DNA of 64,000 bases. Origin: Plectrocnemia conspersa. Its lineage: Eukaryota; Arthropoda; Insecta; Trichoptera; Polycentropodidae. Position numbers and translations under genes: made by a program. The notes below the pieces were generated by a model that had not been told where the DNA came from, did no database searches, and worked only from the letters and a program-made list of their open reading frames with translations. Positions within the stretch are counted from its first letter, which is position 1; every line of letters starts with the position of its first letter. Shown here piece after piece: positions 49,771-64,000 of the stretch. The stretch is taken from positions 248,001 to 312,000 of the forward strand of contig VTFK01000474.1 of assembly GCA_009617715.1 (NCBI GenBank). The letters run 5' to 3'.

Positions 49771-51250
49771 AATGTATTTATGCCTTAAGAGATGCAGTTC
49801 AGATAGCCACTTTGGCGATTAGTAACCTTAGAGTCCGAGAACAATAATAATGTGCGCATGGTTTATGAATAATATTAACAAAATCAGTGTTCCGCATTTT
49901 GCACTATAAAGCAAAGTTTATAAATATAAATTTTTTAATTCTCATTAGGCAAAATTTTTGTATAGTTATTTTATATTTATTTATTTTTTCAGACTCAACA
50001 ATCATAAATCAATTTTACACTGCCTAGCTTTTTTAGAACATTTAATAATACTGACAATAAACAATTTGCCACAGCTTATTTTTTTTAGCGCATTGTGATT
50101 TAAAAAAGTATAGATAATTTAAATCATCAACGTATATAAAAATATCATAATAAACAACGACCATGTTTGTCCTATGAAATCTCGAACTTACGTTATAAAA
50201 AGTGCAAAAATAAATATTCTTATCAACTTTCAAGCATTCGTTACTATCATTAATCTAACTCTAGCATTAAGAAATACATTCAGAATAATAAATCAGGAAA
50301 GGCGATCGGTCAGGAGAAAAACATGGGATATTTTTTATCGGCGTCCAACTTTTTTTCCACCCCGCATCGATATTTGCCTGTCTAGGAGCATAGTCCTCCG
50401 CCATTTCTATTCATCCCCTCTAAGCCGGGCCTCTTTAATGGTCCAGAAAGGGGTAACAAAGCGAGAAGTATGTATCAAGATGTACCGGCGACGCCGGCAA
50501 GGGTTAGCTCTAATAAATAGTTCGGGATGAAAAATGGGGATATGCAAATTTTTCACAACACGCCGCCGGAAAAATACGAATGAAAATTTAATATGAGGAT
50601 CCCTTTGCGCTTTTGACTCCGATTTATATGCGCATATATACATATACCTATATACACACACACAACCGTAAACGATATGTATAGATGCAGAGATAGCTGA
50701 TCTAAAATAAGTAATACTTTCTCTTTAGATTAGCGACTAACCAAAATTTTGTAAATCACACTAAAATTAAAACCCTATTATCTTAGATAAATCATTTTAT
50801 AATACATGTTCAGTACAATTAATTATTGTTATTAAACCTTGAAAAATCAGTATGTGTCTTAACATAATACTTCAAAATAATAACTAACGTTGTATGTTTA
50901 GTTGAATATCAGTTATGTTTTCTATTATATTTTTTCAATATTCAAGCCATTTATTAAATAATACATATAAATAATATTTAATATTAAAATCAGCAATATC
51001 TTTCAAACATATTTTTATAATTACGTATTAGGTAAAATCTTTTTTATGTGGATGCAAAATGCGGCATCAAAAGAGATTAAACTGCAGCGAGCGAATAAAT
51101 GATATTACGAGTTGAGCATTTTCGTGTGATAATTTCGTTTTAGTGAGCTAACTTTATTACTAGAACGTTATTAAAAAAATCGTAAAAGATTCTTAGCCAT
51201 GCAGATTAAATTAAAAAAATATTATACTTTAAACATATTAAAAAAACGGT
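49771..51250. other. Intergenic, nothing recognised
   Basis: A GC-richer patch lies at about 50290-50600; its open frames on opposite strands overlap and have no domain. The rest is AT-rich. Confidence 0.5.
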
Positions 51251-51303
51251 TCATCGGAAAATTACCACATACATATATATAGTATGTGGTAATTTTCCGA
51301 TGA
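51251..51303. repeat. Perfect 22-bp hairpin
   Basis: Arm TCATCGGAAAATTACCACAT plus AC (51251-51272) pairs perfectly with 51282-51303 across the loop ATATATATA. The arm length is microRNA-like, but the stem is fully complementary and short, so a foldback repeat is equally likely. Confidence 0.9.
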
Positions 51304-54300
51304 TTCCGTATAATAGTTTCATAGAAAAACAAATCGCGAAATTCACAACCGGTGAACTAACTTGTCTTTTATTAAATCTACAATTTTAAAATTTAATTTT
51401 TTAGTGTTTAAATTATAATAAGTAATACATAATGTTTTTATAATATTTATAATTTAGGAGAATAATTAAAAATATTTAAGATCGATTTTAGATTATAATA
51501 AATTTATTTGTTTGAATTTTTTTACGTAAGATCTAAATAAAATTCAAGTCCAAGCAATTATATAATCTTTCATTTCCTCTTACATTAGAGCTTCCATGAC
51601 ACATTGCTAATTGAACACTATAAGAAACGACACTAGATACATGCGCGTTTGGCAAGGTAAAAACTTTCTACAAGATTAATGCATCTCCGGGTTTTTTGCA
51701 ACTTGTCCAGCGTAATGCTCAGATAGATGAGAGTGCAGAAGCGTTAACTGAAAGGATTTGCTCGGCCAAAATTGTTAAGGTTTAAATCCTTAGATATTGC
51801 TCTTATCTATCACGTGCATTGAATCCCCGAAAGATTACCCTCTTCGCCGGAGGAATGAGCTCAAGACTTAAGCTCAAGAGACGGGGAGACCTATCCTGCA
51901 TTATTTATGATCCTGATTACAAGAATTTAGCTCGAAAACAAGCATTAATTATGTCTGTTTAAAAAGATAAGGGCAGCATCGAAAAAATATAATTAGGCAT
52001 TGAAGAGACCCGGCTGTTGAAAATGGATAAAGTTTTAGCTGTGGGCCCTTCTGAAAAATGTAGTACACAAGAGACGTTATTGCGCTGTAACTATTTTTTT
52101 TTTAACTTTACAGTAATATGAGATAAAAATAATATTAGCACAACCTGACGTTTAAATTCAACGTGAAAAAACATATCAAAATATTTTTGAAGAAATTGAT
52201 TAAAATAAATTAGCAATTCAGACGTCTGTGTTTTTTATATTTTTTTATTTTATCATGCCAATTCAAAGAAACGAAATGAAGCGAATCTACACGCGATTTT
52301 CTTCTGCACTATAACTTCACGCGCGATTTCTTGCATTATTGACGCCGCATACAAGTATATATAAGTTATGGCAGCCCATAAAAATTTTCCCCTTCCGTCT
52401 CATTGTGCAATGTCAAACATAAAGCTAGGTTTGAAGGTGCAACGCTAAAGTTTTAAATATATTTTACGACCAAACTTTACGGCCCGACGTCGACCACGGT
52501 CATTTTAATGCAGAATTGCGGTACTCGCATTCAACGCTTGAAATTGCACTTTAGATTTTTTCATCCAACAGTACCAAACCTCCTTGCTTTGGATTGCTGT
52601 GTGGGATGCTTGTTTGAAGTTTTATTATTATATGGAGTTGTGATGCGCGCTTGTTTTACTTTTGTGTATGTGTAATCCAAGAGTGCCAATAACGCATTAA
52701 CATATCATTAAACTATCATGGAAAATAAATTAATAAACATATGCCATTTAATAAATTTTACTGTGAATGTATTCTTCTATAGTTTAATTTATTAAGATTT
52801 ATGATTGAAAATATGTAGATTGCATTTGAAAAAAAAATTGACATAATGAACCTACCCAATGTCATGTCCAATTTTTAAATATCCTGCATCGAAATGGAAT
52901 ACAACAACACATACTAACAGTCTTATTTTATTTAATTGATATGCTTTCTAATTTTATTTTTAAAAGTTGTGAAGTCAGTCTTGCTTCTATAAATCATCAT
53001 CATTAAATTAGAACAGTAGATCATGTATTTGCTAATAAATAATAATAAGTCTAAAGTAAATATATTTTATATATACCTTCTTTTTGATTCATCAGGTGAA
53101 TCAGTTTCTAGAAAAGTAAGTAAAATTACACATCTCTCGTATTTATAACGAAATATATGTTTATCGCATAAGCGCTTATCACATATTATTACGATTTAGT
53201 TGTAGCAAAATAAACGTGAGTGACAATTAAGCTGTAGATGCATAAAGATAAACACGCTGTATACCACAAGACAGAACAAGAGAAGATAATTTGCCGTTTC
53301 CGCTCAGTAAACTTACCCTCTTTGCACATATGATATCTATAGTTACATATCTCGTATTATTATATGTGTATATGTACGATAAACTTCGTTTTAGATCAAT
53401 ACAGAAGCAGCGAATATCTCTCACTGTTTTAAACACAACTCATACGTAGTAAATTATATATTTAATTATATTAATTAATAAGTCAAATGATTTTTGAAGG
53501 TTATGTACAAAAATTCATATTGTAGACGTTATGAAAATTTACTGCTTTCCATTATGCATTTATCCTTAAATCTTAGATAAATATTCAATAGATTTTAGAA
53601 CAGCATGTAACTTATCAAAAAAATCTGAGCGATTATAAATGTTTTTTTGGGGTGTTAAGAGCAAATGGATAATATTTTTTAGCCAAAATAGACACCGGAA
53701 AACTGATAACTTTTTATTTAGTTAAGTTGTATTTTGTACAGTGCTGATGGAAAAGCTGGCAAATTAGTGATTCCCCCAAATGATTCACTAAGCTCTTTTG
53801 TGTCTGTGTCAACTTTCCTTGATGACGAAAAATAATTAGAAACCACTGCTATAGTGGAGTTGAATTAAAAATATGTATTGTAACGAATAATAATGTATTA
53901 AAAATTAAATAAATATTTTGATCTGAATTGAACTTTTTTTGACTTTACTAAAAAAAATCTTTGTATAAATCTTAATCCAGACTCGCCATAGTTAATAGGG
54001 CATATTAATATTATAGTGAGCTTCAATCAAATTACATGCTAGATATTAATAGCTTGCCATGTTTTGTTACGAACCAGAGCAATCCATCATGTAGAAGAAC
54101 CACTCGCATGGAAATTATTTACTTAGTTTACCTACTTTCATATACACGCTGGTGCTTAAGCTGCATATATGCTGATAATATGGATGACCTAATCGTAAGC
54201 TGTTTGTATTAGTGATCGATTAGAATATAATGTTACTCATATAATTTCCATTATTTTAGCTTAATATTTAATATTCACTTTATTCACCGATAATTCTATA

Positions 54301-55008
54301 TAGAAGCATATTTTTAAATTTAAATTTGCTACTAGAATACCCGCATTAATATTGATAGTAAAAATTCACTTTAAATATAATATTAAAACTGCACTGTGAT
54401 TAAAACTGCACTGATTTGCACTAATTCAACAGATTTGAACTTTTTTTTATGTAGTTTTAAGTCAATCTGGCAAATAAAAAAAAAAAAAAAATTAATTATG
54501 ATACCAAAATAGATAAAAAGAAGAGGCAGTGGAAATATAAATTTATAGTCGTTTAAAAACCATTTGATGAAAAAATCGCATATATTGAAACGCAGGTAAT
54601 AATACTACGGCCGCCAGTTATCTATGCAATGCCAATCAACGTCGAAATTGCAATCGGTCAATATGCAATTTTTGCGTAAATTTTCAAACGAACGACCAGT
54701 GCAAATATTGTCATTCAAGAGTGGTGTTTGTGCATCGAAGCAATTAGCGACCGTGCCCTGTCAACGGTAGCTCCAAATCAAATTTGCATGCAAAATAATC
54801 ATTACGTAAATACGGTGAGTTTTAAAAAGGCATTTCTTAAATTAAATAGTTTAAATACACATCTTAGACTTAAACGTATTAAATTAAAAAAAAAACAATG
54901 CTGTTTTGGAATGTCATTCAAAATTACGTAAATTTAAAATAGGTAAAATAAATAAATATATATAAACCATAAAACAGTAACAATAGGTTTGTGAAAAATA
55001 CATATCAA
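51304..55008. other. Intergenic with GC-richer patches
   Basis: Less AT-rich patches at about 51640-52040, 52260-52560 and 54600-54830 have no credible ORF. The last holds ATTTGCATGCAAAA (54782-54795), overlapping POU-type octamer half-sites. No gene is supported. Confidence 0.45.
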
Positions 55009-55100
55009 AAGCTTAAAAAGTGCTTTTTTTTATGTACACATGTCGACTCTACCCGAGGGATTCAAATCCCAGCATACCTTGCGGAAATTTTATATACCTG
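55009..55100 (+). repeat. SINE-like fragment with tRNA B-box, copy 1
   Basis: Contains CGAGGGATTCAAATCCCAGC, resembling the tRNA/SINE B-box (GGTTCRANNCC) inside a self-complementary GGGATT/AATCCC arm. It aligns with 57165-57260 over about 80 bp, including upstream TTTAAAAAGTGCT-like sequence and downstream GGAATTTTRTAT. No A-box is found, so it is truncated. Confidence 0.45.
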
Positions 55101-57164
55101 TGATAATATTCCAATATAGATTTCAATAGCCGAATAGGTGGCGCATGGTATAGCTTGCATTTAATAGCTTAAGACGTGTCCGTAAATGCCTTTGGTTAAT
55201 TTAGAGGAATCTTCGTGGATTAACTGCTCTAATTTAATATGCTTAAACCGAGTTTTACGAGCAAGCGTTGCTGGAAGACAATACCATATAACTCACATAC
55301 GTTAGATCCGCTCCAAAATAATTGTTTTATTCAACTAAAAAAATACTGAGTAAAAATTCACTATGCAGATATTATCAGTTATACTTAATCGATAAAAATA
55401 TTCACGGAATATTATATCAAAATAAATATTAATAACTTTTTTTAACGGTAATTGCAATCGGCGATTTTGTTATTTTTCCAGATATGTCCATTAGAAGTGA
55501 ATAAATATAAGCTTATATACATTAAATATTTTTAATGTACAAAATAATTTATCAAAATCAGTATCTATTCTTTCTTGCATAGCAACAAAACAAATAATTA
55601 CGTAGAATATTAAGGTTTCGATATCACTTCACTCATATACTGATTAATTCTAAGTAATATATTTTTTCAATTAAAAACAACAAATAAATATATATTATAT
55701 TGTGTCACTAGAATTTTGTTTTTGAATTGCTAAATTAAAATAATTAACTTCTATCTAGTAATTATTTCATTATTTAATTATTTTGTAAAAATATAAAAAA
55801 AACGTATTATACAATATATACACTAAAACTTTAATTACATAAAAAATCTAAAAAGCCTCGCTTACTTCAAATAAGATTTGATGCTTTATATTTAAATTTT
55901 TTATGTGTTTTAGATCTGCGAAACAATATTGCTCTGACATTAAATATATTGACCCTTTAAACGCCAGCGGTTTTTTAGTGAGTCACCTGTATCTATCTTT
56001 ACGCGTCAGTATTTTTTTCTAAAAATACATATAAAATACTTTATTTACTAATATGTAAAGCTAGTGCAATAATATTTAATAATAAAAAAATTCAACTTGT
56101 TTTAAAAAAAAATTGTTTATTAAAATAATCAATATGTTAAATTTAAGATTCAACATTTTTTTTTTTTTAATAAAAAAGATTAATCTTAAAGACGTAATAT
56201 TTTTTATAATAAAAATAAAGCGACTAAGCAAAAGGGCAACAAGTTTTCTCAAAATCAAATCAAAAATATTCTGCGAAACTAGCAGCAATATTTTGTGAAA
56301 CAAGCAGCGCGTCGAGTGCTAATGAATTTTCAAAACGCTTTTGGATTATTAAAAATGTTAAATACATATAAATTTTCTCTGCTTAGCTACATTGATATAG
56401 TTTAAAAAACTATATCCTTACTCTAATATTATTAACACATAAATCGCGTATCAATATTTATTATACATAAAATATAATACCCGAACGAAAACCGGTGCAT
56501 GTAATATCCCATAGATAAATCTAATTATTATGATTGGAGGAAAACAATTTTCCCCATGGCAAAATCCTCTTTTTCTCTCTTTCTTTCTAGCGTCCATGTA
56601 ACGAGAGAAAGCAGGGTCGGCGTAGGATCTCGATTTTTCCCCAGGCCACAACTAGGCACGTCGTTAAGTGCACATGTCGGGTACATTCCTCACTGCACCG
56701 CACAAGAACCGGGTTTTATTAACTATTTAGTGACCGAGACGGTATACAAAACGACCCTTTTTTACACCCCCCTGACTAAGCCAAAGTTTACTGTTTCGAA
56801 AATGTCTCTATAATAGTATTTTTTCTGTGCTTCTCTGAAATTTTGGTCGCCGGATACAAACTTGGGGTTGAACTGATGTGACAATTTGTGAAAACTAAAC
56901 ATGTACTGTTTTTAGTACATACTTGTTATTCAAATTCAACACCAATAAAAAAAAACAATACACAATTATATATTACAATAAGAAAATAATCAGCTAAATT
57001 TATTTATAAATATCTAGATGAGAATAAATCTATACTATCCGACGGACGTTTAAAAAGTCGTTTAAAAGAATACTCGGAAACGCAAGTGATGGTAATTAGG
57101 TGGCACACTAAAACAAAGTTCTTCCAGAATCTCTGGATTGTGAATATCCTTTAACAGAAACTTT
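55101..57164. other. Intergenic, nothing firm
   Basis: AT-rich, with a less AT-rich patch at 56510-56780 that has open frames on both strands but no domain. GACCCTTTAAACGCC near 55952 resembles a piggyBac-MITE end, but no partner with a TTAA flank was found. Confidence 0.45.
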
Positions 57165-57260
57165 TAAAAGTGCTATTCTAAGTACACTTGTTGACGCGAC
57201 TCGAGAGAATTAAATCCCAGTATGCCTTATAGGAATTTTGTATGAAATAAAAATTGATAA
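57165..57260 (+). repeat. SINE-like fragment with tRNA B-box, copy 2
   Basis: TTAAAAGTGCT, GACTCGAGAGAATTAAATCC and CAGTATGCCTTATAGGAATT correspond block by block to the fragment at 55009-55100. Confidence 0.45.
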
Positions 57261-60200
57261 TATTGATGTATATCTTTTTCTAAACACGTTTAATATGATG
57301 AGTCGGTTGCATTATTAGACAAGCGGATCAGAGAAATAATTGATTTTGCAAAGCACACAGTGCCCACGAGCTCTTCAATTGCGTGTCGCAAAACAAAGGC
57401 TTTATTAAAAATGTTTTATAAATGCTGATTGAATGATTAGGCCTCTTAAAAAATGGCACCCAAATTGATTACCACTTCTGTGCGATGAAGCGCATTGTTA
57501 CCCAAATATAATCAAATTTAATCGGTGTGTTTTCTCTTGATTATTTAATAGAATCATATTTTTCGATTCTAAATTAAAATAAATTAACGGATAACTAAGC
57601 ACATTAATAATTTACATAAAATATATATTTTAGTGGATTACTTGTAGAATAATAGTCAGCTCTTGGTTGCTGTGTTATTTGCCATTTTCTTATGTATTTG
57701 AGAAGTGCTTTGTAATATGTTGTAAATAAAAGTTTAAAGTTAATATTATCACTATCTTTATGACCTAAATTATCAAAGCTACTTTCGATTTACTATTATA
57801 GTATTAAATAGCTGATTCGATTTATTTTTGCTCATTTTAAGGGATTTTCGAAAATTACATGTAATGCAATATGTGCATTGTGCCATAGTGCAGTACCAGG
57901 AACAGTCGCGTTTAGATTGGAAACAATATTTTCCAGGTAGTGGCACGGAATTGCAGGTGCAACGAAATTGCTTTCGTATTTTTGGTTGTTTTGCTCGATT
58001 CGATTTGTGCTAGGAAAAAAACGTCATGGTTAACAATTCGCGTTGTCAAATTTAACCAACCGATGGTCCCTCTTGACCGTACCGTACTATTTCTCGGTTA
58101 AGTTCAAGATTTCGCCCGATTTATAGCCAGCTTTTCTGTTGCTGAAATATATATGTATATAAAAACCTAAGTTATATATTGTCGGACCATAAGTGTAAGT
58201 TTACCTTTTATCTGCACGATAATGATATTTAAAAGATTGTTTATGAACAAGAACGCGAACAATTAGTGTGTTACGTTTCTCCGACTTTCTAACTTTGTAA
58301 CTTAATGCTTAAACTACTAACGGTGCTCGTACTGTTGTGTATTAACTAATAAACGTAAAATTTCTTCTCATAAAATAAATTTAAACATACAATTTAAAAA
58401 CGGTTTTATTTAAAATTTCATAATTACATATAAATTTATTTTAATTAATACGTAATAACAAAATTTTAAATTTTGAACCCGTTCCTAGGTTAATTGCTAA
58501 ATTTTTAATTTTTAATTTTTATGTAATAAATTGTCATTAATATTTTTTTATTATATATTTAAATAACTGATTCTGGACTATCTAAATAAAAAAAATTTGA
58601 GTTATTTTAAAAATGTTTTTAATTTGCAACATTGCAGATATTTTTTTTTAATATTTTAATAAGCTGCTATTTTTTTAATAAAATTTTAATTTTGCTTTTA
58701 GTGTTAATGTGTTAATTTTAGACAACTTTCTTAGTAAAACAATACTTTAAATTTAAAAGTAGAAAAATCCTGAGTCCCGAGTATTTTTTTTAAGAACACG
58801 AGACAGCACAAATTCCCGGGTTGTCTCAATAAAATATCACTAATTGCAACCTTATCTAAGTATGAGCTTTACTATACTTTTATGTTTTACTGTAACATTT
58901 ATCACATAATATATTTTTATATGTACACCTGTATAATTTTTTTCCAATGGTTAAAAAATATATTGTATTTTTTTAAATAATAAAATATTTTATAAAAGGT
59001 ATTATGAATAGTAAACACAACTTAAATATTTGAGTAGCGAATCACATTTTAGAGCCTTACAGACCGCGTGTTTGACACCACTGTTCTACAGGTAAATTAG
59101 TTCTGACAGCTAAAATAAAGAGTTAAAATAAGCAATGTATTATTTATCAATTATATCCAAATAAATAAAAAAGGGAGACCAAATTTTTTTTATTATTTTT
59201 TCACAGACGAAGAAATAAAAATAAAGAAGTGACCATACTACTTCAATAATTTTTGATACGCCGATAATACGGTTTTTTAGTGAACAGTCGTAATAAGTTG
59301 TAAACCCTTATAAGTAAAATTAGGGAACTAATAAAAAAGCTTAAGTAAAGCGCTGAAAAACGAAACTTATGGGCGTATACAAAGACAAAACAGAATGTTC
59401 GACTTGCGGAAATACGTTAAATAATAAATAATAAAAAATAAAAATAAAATAATAATATTTTCAATTTCCTATTATTTCCACAACATATATATTATATTTT
59501 TTATTATCTTTACCTTTAAATATTTTTTTTGCTATTTTTAATAAATAAAATAAAAGCGTGATTGATCACTTTATTTAACAATAATGTATGCTTGAACGTA
59601 TAAATGTAATTTCCGTTCCTTCGGTTGCTTAAGATTTTATCTGATCAATTACACATATTAGAGTTTCCTAGATTTTTCTAATCTCACGGTTGAATATTGT
59701 AATAAATAATTTTGATAAAATAGATCGTGCTTAGTGACATCTTTTGATTTTTATATTAAAATAATAATTTAAAAAAAAATTAATACATCCCATTGATGTA
59801 CAGACTTTTATTTAAGTCTAATGTCTCACTATTTAGAAGTTGTTAATTGTGTATTTTTAATATTTTGTTACTCAAAATATATAATATTTTATAATGTATC
59901 CCAAAAATATTTATTATTTTTAATCAATTTAATAAAAGTGTTTTTAAAAAAAAAAATTTTTAAAAAACGTAAAAATGTCTGTTTAGTCAGTTTCATACTA
60001 CTAAAGCTAGTAAACAAGTATTCATACTAAGATGGTGACAAAACGTTAATAACACTAACGCTTTTCCTCCAATTATCACTCCTCGAAAGTCGCAAATTTG
60101 TAAAAATGCTCTGTAACATTGGTCAGTTAGCACAACAATTTTATCAAATAATACTTTTATTAATGTTTTATTCAATAACATATTAACTACATTTTTAGAA

Positions 60201-60306
60201 ACATGAGCAGAACTTGAAGATAAATTATTAAATTTATTATTGTATAGTTAAATATAATTGTCATTATTTTATAATCAAAAGCAACTCTAGATACCATAAA
60301 GCTAAT
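57261..60306. other. Intergenic, nothing recognised
   Basis: Mostly AT-rich. 57480-57515 echoes a motif at 25990-26020 (see findings). A patch at about 57840-58100 is less AT-rich. No gene is supported. Confidence 0.5.
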
Positions 60307-60467
60307 CATGCGCGTACGATAAGATACGTTCCTTTTCGCTCGCTCGCGTGAGTGAGATGAAGTGGGCGTGCGGAACGCATGTAACGCACTCCCTTATCTC
60401 TCACTCGCTCTCGTCACTTGACACGCGAGTGAACGAAAAGGAATGTAACTCGCCGTACGCACCTATG
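60307..60467. mobile_element. GTGAG-rich MITE, most complete copy
   Basis: Left end CATGCGCGTACGATAAGATA and right end (inverted) CATAGGTGCGTACGGCGAGT. Inner arms TTCCTTTTCG and the CACTCGCGTG-type blocks are also inverted. The core carries AGTGGGCGTGCGG and GCATGTAACGCAC. Related copies lie at 20074-20186 and about 38700-38860. No coding capacity and no clear target duplication. Confidence 0.8.
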
Positions 60468-61089
60468 CTCCCCTACGAAGCAAATCTTTGACTTCTTAAA
60501 AGTGATAATTGTTTTTTGCGCTCCCTAATTAAGCAAAATATGTTTTTATCATAATTTTTGTCGTAAAATTGTGTCATCGCTTTTGCAGTGGCAATGATCG
60601 ATTACTGCTCATATTTCAAGTGAGATATTATGTTAAAATTTCTAGCATATTGTTTATAAATTATTACATACTAATAATATTATTCAATTAAAATATATAA
60701 TACAACTTGCACACGTACGCAAAACATACTGCTGAAACGTTTATTGAACGTATTCGAAGTGTTTTAAACAATACGTTATGTATGTGTAATTGATAACTAA
60801 ATAGTCGTTCGGGCTAGGTTAGGTTAGGTTAGTTCTGTTACTATTAATAATGTGAATAGTATTGCTTTAGGCAATACAGTACTGTATAAGATTTACATAC
60901 TTGATTGATTTTTCAACAAGTTACATGTTAGTAAAAGCATGATTTATTGCTTTTGAAATTGTATCAATTCTCATAAACAAACATGATTTTATAAATTTTT
61001 TTTTTGTTGGTGCTTTTGCAAAAATTGTCATTAAAAAAATGTCATTTAAGAAAATTCATTTAAAACTATATTTTTAATTATATTTTAAA
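60468..61089. other. Intergenic with TTAGG-like run
   Basis: GGCTAGGTTAGGTTAGGTTA near 60812-60831 is a three-unit insect-telomere-like run. No gene. Confidence 0.55.
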
Positions 61090-61484
61090 AGCAATGATAA
61101 TTTTTATGTATTGAAAATCAAAAAAACTCACTTTTCGATCTCGAAGCCAGTCGATGGAACTCAAAATTTGAAGATTTTATTACAATTGTTTATATAGTTT
61201 AATCAGTATAGACACGCACTATATACATATATTTTGTATTTTCATAGTTAATTTGCAATCCGAATATGTTTGTTCACTTCAATCGAAGAACGCACATACA
61301 AAATTAATATAAATTATTTTTATAAACAAATGTCACGTTGCTACTGGTGATCTTGTTTAATATTAAAATGCTATTTTTTCATTCAAAAACAAAAGAATTT
61401 AATATAGGGGGCTCGTTAATCAATCGATCAAACTTAATTCTTATTTTTATTAATTATATTAAAATTATAAAATTACCAGCTAGT
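61090..61484 (+). repeat. Dispersed repeat copy 2
   Basis: Same orientation as 48852-49408 and collinear over its length. It has one diverged version of the AT-rich 23-bp unit before AAAATTACC. No open frame of interest. Confidence 0.85.
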
Positions 61485-63109
<1,625 letters not shown>

Positions 63110-63114
<5 letters not shown>

Positions 63115-64000
63115 GCATTTTATAGTACTCAAGATAATTTTTATCAATGTCTCAGATAAAGAATCAGGAAAAAATATTTGCCAAATTTACTAAAGCTATG
63201 TTACCATATTTTTTATATTGAAATTAAATGTCAAAATTATTCTTCTGCAGCCAAAACTATTTTTAACATACTTAATAAAATAAAACTATTTTTATGTTTA
63301 AAAATTAGCAATAATTTTTTTGAATAAGATAAAGTGTTGGAATTATAATATTTAATAGAAAATATTAAACATTTATAAATTTAAACAAGAAACGGCATAG
63401 TTGGCTTTTAAAAATTGTATCTAAACCTAGCCTAACTCAAAATACTATTTTACAAATAATAAATGTAGTTACAAGTGTACTTCATTTTAAAAATATCAAT
63501 ACAAACAGTAGTCAAAAGTTAAGCGTATGTAAAGTACCATATGTTATCCAAAAAAATTTAATAACATTAAGAAATAATAATATAAGAAAACATTAACAAA
63601 ATAAGTTATGGTTAATTATTTTTATATTTCCAAAAATATGAAACCAGTTTCTTCACATTTCTATGAATATTGTCTACAAAAAATAGTTAAGTACATTTAT
63701 TTTACTATTTTAGGTACAATTGGTGTATCTTATATATTAAAATTAGTTATACAAATTTAGTACACACGTACTTAAATATAAATATAAACATATTTTAAGG
63801 TAATAATATGTTTGTAAAAAAAAAATTTAAGTTAGGTTACAGTAAATTGTATCTTAACCTATCCTAACATAGCATAACTACCTTTAACTAAAATATTTGT
63901 TTAAATGTATATATGCAAAAAAATATAAACTCAGTTAGCTTGTGCAAAGCTGAAAGTTTTGCAACATGTCAAAAATGATTAATAAAAAATTTAAAAAAAA
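63110..64000. other. Intergenic, nothing recognised
   Basis: Very AT-rich, with isolated TTAGG/CCTAA pairs near 63425, 63830 and 63860. No gene. Confidence 0.6.

Noticed and set aside
55950..56330. Fourth piggyBac-like MITE
   Set aside because: One end (GACCCTTTAAACGCC) looks suitable but no matching inverted end with a TTAA flank was found.
56556..56813. 85-codon frame starting MAKSSFSLFLSS as a secreted protein
   Set aside because: The hydrophobic start is short, an opposing frame overlaps it, and no domain or splice context supports it.
60812..60831. Telomere or subtelomere, from TTAGG-like run
   Set aside because: Only about three units; short interstitial runs are common in insect genomes.

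Overview
The window is AT-rich animal DNA, almost certainly from an insect. Exons are short and sit between GT-AG introns ranging from 65 bp to several kb. Fossils of mariner, hAT, Tigger/pogo, piggyBac-type and Jockey-type elements are scattered throughout, and short TTAGG-like runs occur near 60815. No bacterial operon, CRISPR array, rRNA or complete tRNA is visible. The insect order cannot be settled from the sequence.

One gene can be supported with confidence. It lies on the + strand from 5494 to 35246 and has 15 visible coding exons that join in a single open frame of 1037 residues plus stop. The 5' end (initiator Met and signal peptide) is not in the visible exons. The product is a type I membrane protein with five CUB domains, one LDL-receptor class A module, one transmembrane helix and a short, very basic cytoplasmic tail. 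This layout matches the family that includes nematode LEV-10 (five CUB + LDLa + TM) and the insect CUB/LDLa proteins such as Drosophila Culd and CG32432. Which of these it is orthologous to is not decided here.

Layout: 1-5493 is upstream or 5' intron sequence containing a degenerate hAT element with an 8-bp target duplication (4222-5350). 5494-35246 is the gene. Its introns carry a short piggyBac-like MITE (7790-7898), Jockey reverse transcriptase fragments (14278-14517 and 28080-29109), a GTGAG-rich MITE just upstream of exon 4, a dead mariner (22491-23572), a TA-flanked MITE (23866-24062) and two copies of an ACTAGT-ended repeat. 35247 to about 35550 is the 3' UTR.

35550-64000 contains no gene that I can support. 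It holds a 1-kb element with CACTAC-type inverted ends containing a nested MITE, two piggyBac-like MITEs, a second hAT fossil, a Tigger/pogo fossil buried in (TA)n, a 0.86-kb element with long inverted repeats, a two-copy dispersed repeat whose first copy has an expanded 23-bp minisatellite, and several hairpins. Many moderately GC-rich, non-coding patches punctuate the AT-rich background, both in introns and downstream, and may be conserved regulatory elements.
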